NCBI GenBank assembly: GCA_965232975.1
Contig: CBDDRG010000021.1
Location: 1 to 9,217, forward strand
Origin: CBDDRG01 sp965232975
GTDB lineage: Bacteria; Pseudomonadota; Gammaproteobacteria; Pseudomonadales; Porticoccaceae
Direction of reading: 5' to 3'
Length of the DNA stretch: 9,217 nt
The notes below the pieces were generated by a model that was given only the letters and a program-made list of their open reading frames with translations, had not been told where the DNA came from and ran no database searches. Shown piece after piece: positions 7,738 to 9,217 of the stretch (its first letter is position 1; each line of letters starts with the position of its first letter). Position numbers and translations under genes: made by a program.

Positions 7738-9217
7738 ATGCCAGCCGCGGCACCACCAGACGCACCCGTGCCCACGCCGGCGGATGAAGCTCCGGACGGC
7801 CGTTTCGATATCGCGGCCGGCGCGGCATTGCCGGAGCGGCAGCCGCATACACTCAAGCACGGCGACACCTTTGCGGTCTTCGACCCGCGCGGCGACATCG
7901 GTGCCAATCCGCGCAGCCCGGAAGGCATTTACCATGAGGACACCCGCATACTGTCGCGGTTCGAGCTGCTGCTGGAGGGGTGTGCGCCGCTGCTGCTCAG
8001 CTCGATGAATCAGGACGACAACGCGGTGTTCACCGCCGACCTGTCCAATCCCGACCTGAGGTGCGCGGGCAGGCTGGTGCTGCGCCGCGAGCTGATCCAG
8101 CTGCACCGGCTCAGGTTCGTATGGAACGCGGCCTGCTACGAGCGGCTGCTGGTCCGCAACTTCAGCGAGGAGCCGCAACGCCTGCGGCTGACGCTGCGCT
8201 TCGCCGCCGACTTTGTCGATCTGTTCGAGGTGCGCGGCCTGCCGCGCCAGCGGCGCGGCACCGCCTCGGCGCAGTGCCTGGGCCCGTCGGTCGTGCGCCT
8301 GCGCTACCTCGGACTCGACGCCGAGGAGCGCATCACCACGCTGCAGTTCAACCCGGCCCCCGCGCGCCTGGACGCAGCCACCGCGGAATTCGCGCTGGAT
8401 CTGCCGCCCCTGGCGGCGCAGTGGCTGTATCTGCGCATCGGCGCGACGCCGGCCATCGACGGCTGGAACGGCCGCAGCTTTTACCGCCAGATGCGCGCGT
8501 CCCGCACGGCGCTGCGCCGCGCCACCGGGCGCGCCGTCCGCATCGACAGTTCCAACCCCCTGTTCAACGAAGTGGTGGCGCGCTCGGTGTCGGACCTGTA
8601 CATGCTGATCACCGACACCCCGCAGGGGCCCTACCCCTATGCCGGCACGCCCTGGTACAGCACGCCGTTCGGCCGCGACGGCATCATCACCGCATTGATG
8701 ACGCTGTGGCTGGACCCGGCCATCGCCCGGGGCGTGCTGCACTTTCTCGCCGCGACTCAGGCGACGCAGCTGGAACCCGAGCGCGACGCCGAACCCGGCA
8801 AGATCCTGCACGAGATGCGCCATGGCGAAATGGCGCGCCTGCGCGAAGTGCCGTTCGAGCGCTATTACGGCAGCGTCGATGCCACGCCGCTGTTCGTGCT
8901 GCTGCTCGGCGAGTATTTCCGCCGCAGCGGCGATCTCGACACGGCGCGGCAACTGTGGCCGCATGCGGAGGCGGCGCTGCGCTGGATCGATACGTCTGGC
9001 GACTGCGACGGTGACGGCTTCCTCGAGTACCACCGCATGGCCGCCGACGGCCTCGCCAACCAGGGCTGGAAGGATTCCGAGGACGCCATCTGCCACGCCG
9101 ACGGCCGCGCCGCGCGCGGCCCGATCGCAGCTTGCGAGGTCCAGGGTTATCTGTACGGCGCCCGCCGCGGCGCGGCGGCGGTGGCGGCGGCGCTCGGTCT
9201 GACGGCGCGGGCGGCCG
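7738..9217 (+). CDS. Glycogen debranching / amylo-alpha-1,6-glucosidase-like protein (3' end outside window)
   Basis: The frame is open from ATG 7738 to the window edge, giving 493 residues of a protein family usually near 700. The N-terminal 30 residues are Pro/Ala-rich. A debranching-enzyme N-terminal beta-domain follows, with the typical GIYHEDTRILSRFEL (63-77), SSMNQDDN (88-95) and NFSEEP (141-146). The alpha/alpha-barrel hydrolase domain begins near 280 with WYSTPFGRDGIITAL (306-320), then KILHEMRHGEMA (355-366), YYGSVDATPLF (376-386), DGDGFLEY (424-431) and NQGWKDSED (441-449). Such enzymes are predicted to cleave alpha-1,6 branches of glycogen-like glucans, though few members of this bacterial group are characterised and some may act on other glucosides. 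No signal peptide is seen, so it is probably cytoplasmic. It is divergent from a GT4 glycosyltransferase, which may share its substrate and regulation. The last catalytic segment cannot be checked here. Confidence 0.9.
   Translation, partial: MPAAAPPDAPVPTPADEAPDGRFDIAAGAALPERQPHTLKHGDTFAVFDPRGDIGANPRSPEGIYHEDTRILSRFELLLEGCAPLLLSSMNQDDNAVFTADLSNPDLRCAGRLVLRRELIQLHRLRFVWNAACYERLLVRNFSEEPQRLRLTLRFAADFVDLFEVRGLPRQRRGTASAQCLGPSVVRLRYLGLDAEERITTLQFNPAPARLDAATAEFALDLPPLAAQWLYLRIGATPAIDGWNGRSFYRQMRASRTALRRATGRAVRIDSSNPLFNEVVARSVSDLYMLITDTPQGPYPYAGTPWYSTPFGRDGIITALMTLWLDPAIARGVLHFLAATQATQLEPERDAEPGKILHEMRHGEMARLREVPFERYYGSVDATPLFVLLLGEYFRRSGDLDTARQLWPHAEAALRWIDTSGDCDGDGFLEYHRMAADGLANQGWKDSEDAICHADGRAARGPIAACEVQGYLYGARRGAAAVAAALGLTARAA

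Noticed and set aside
7980..9014. 344-codon plus-strand frame inside the debranching-type gene
   Set aside because: Arg/Pro/Ala-rich out-of-frame translation of the real gene, with no motif.
7702..9096. 464-codon open frame on the minus strand opposite the debranching-type gene
   Set aside because: Antisense shadow; the plus-strand frame has a strong Shine-Dalgarno sequence and clear family motifs along its whole length.

Overview
The window is GC-rich DNA, densely packed with genes whose third codon positions are mostly G or C. Gene content and codon use suggest a high-GC proteobacterium. I cannot place it more precisely: there is no rRNA, tRNA or lineage-marker gene. No insertion sequence, CRISPR array, phage gene or RNA gene is recognisable.

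Layout, left to right. (1) Positions 2-244 hold the 3' end of a MoeB/ThiF/HesA-type adenylyltransferase. Its stop overlaps the start of moeA (241-1512) in an ATGA junction, so the two form a molybdenum-cofactor operon. (2) After a gap of about 200 bp comes an NAD(P)-dependent, non-acylating aldehyde dehydrogenase (1716-3167). A 305-bp gap follows, then a tight two-gene unit: a zinc-dependent MDR alcohol dehydrogenase (3473-4597) and, 19 bp later, a two-domain class I CoA-transferase (4617-6296). Read together these three enzymes could take an alcohol to an aldehyde, a carboxylate and an acyl-CoA; the substrate cannot be read from the sequence. (3) On the minus strand, convergent with the CoA-transferase, is a GT4 glycosyltransferase (6464-7525). 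Its last codons lie in four exact copies of a 7-bp repeat. (4) Divergent from it across a 212-bp gap is a glycogen-debranching/amylo-alpha-1,6-glucosidase-like gene, open to the right edge (7738-9217, at least 493 codons). The glycosyltransferase and debranching-type enzyme probably belong to one alpha-glucan or glycoconjugate function.

Most of the window is ordinary metabolism, and I do not see a clear new system. The best points for a second look are: the heptamer array, where gain or loss of one unit would swap the C-terminus of the glycosyltransferase; the divergent glycosyltransferase/debranching pair with a dyad in its shared upstream region; the alcohol-to-acyl-CoA cassette of unknown substrate; and a Cys-x2-His in place of the usual first Cys-x2-Cys in the MoeB-like protein.
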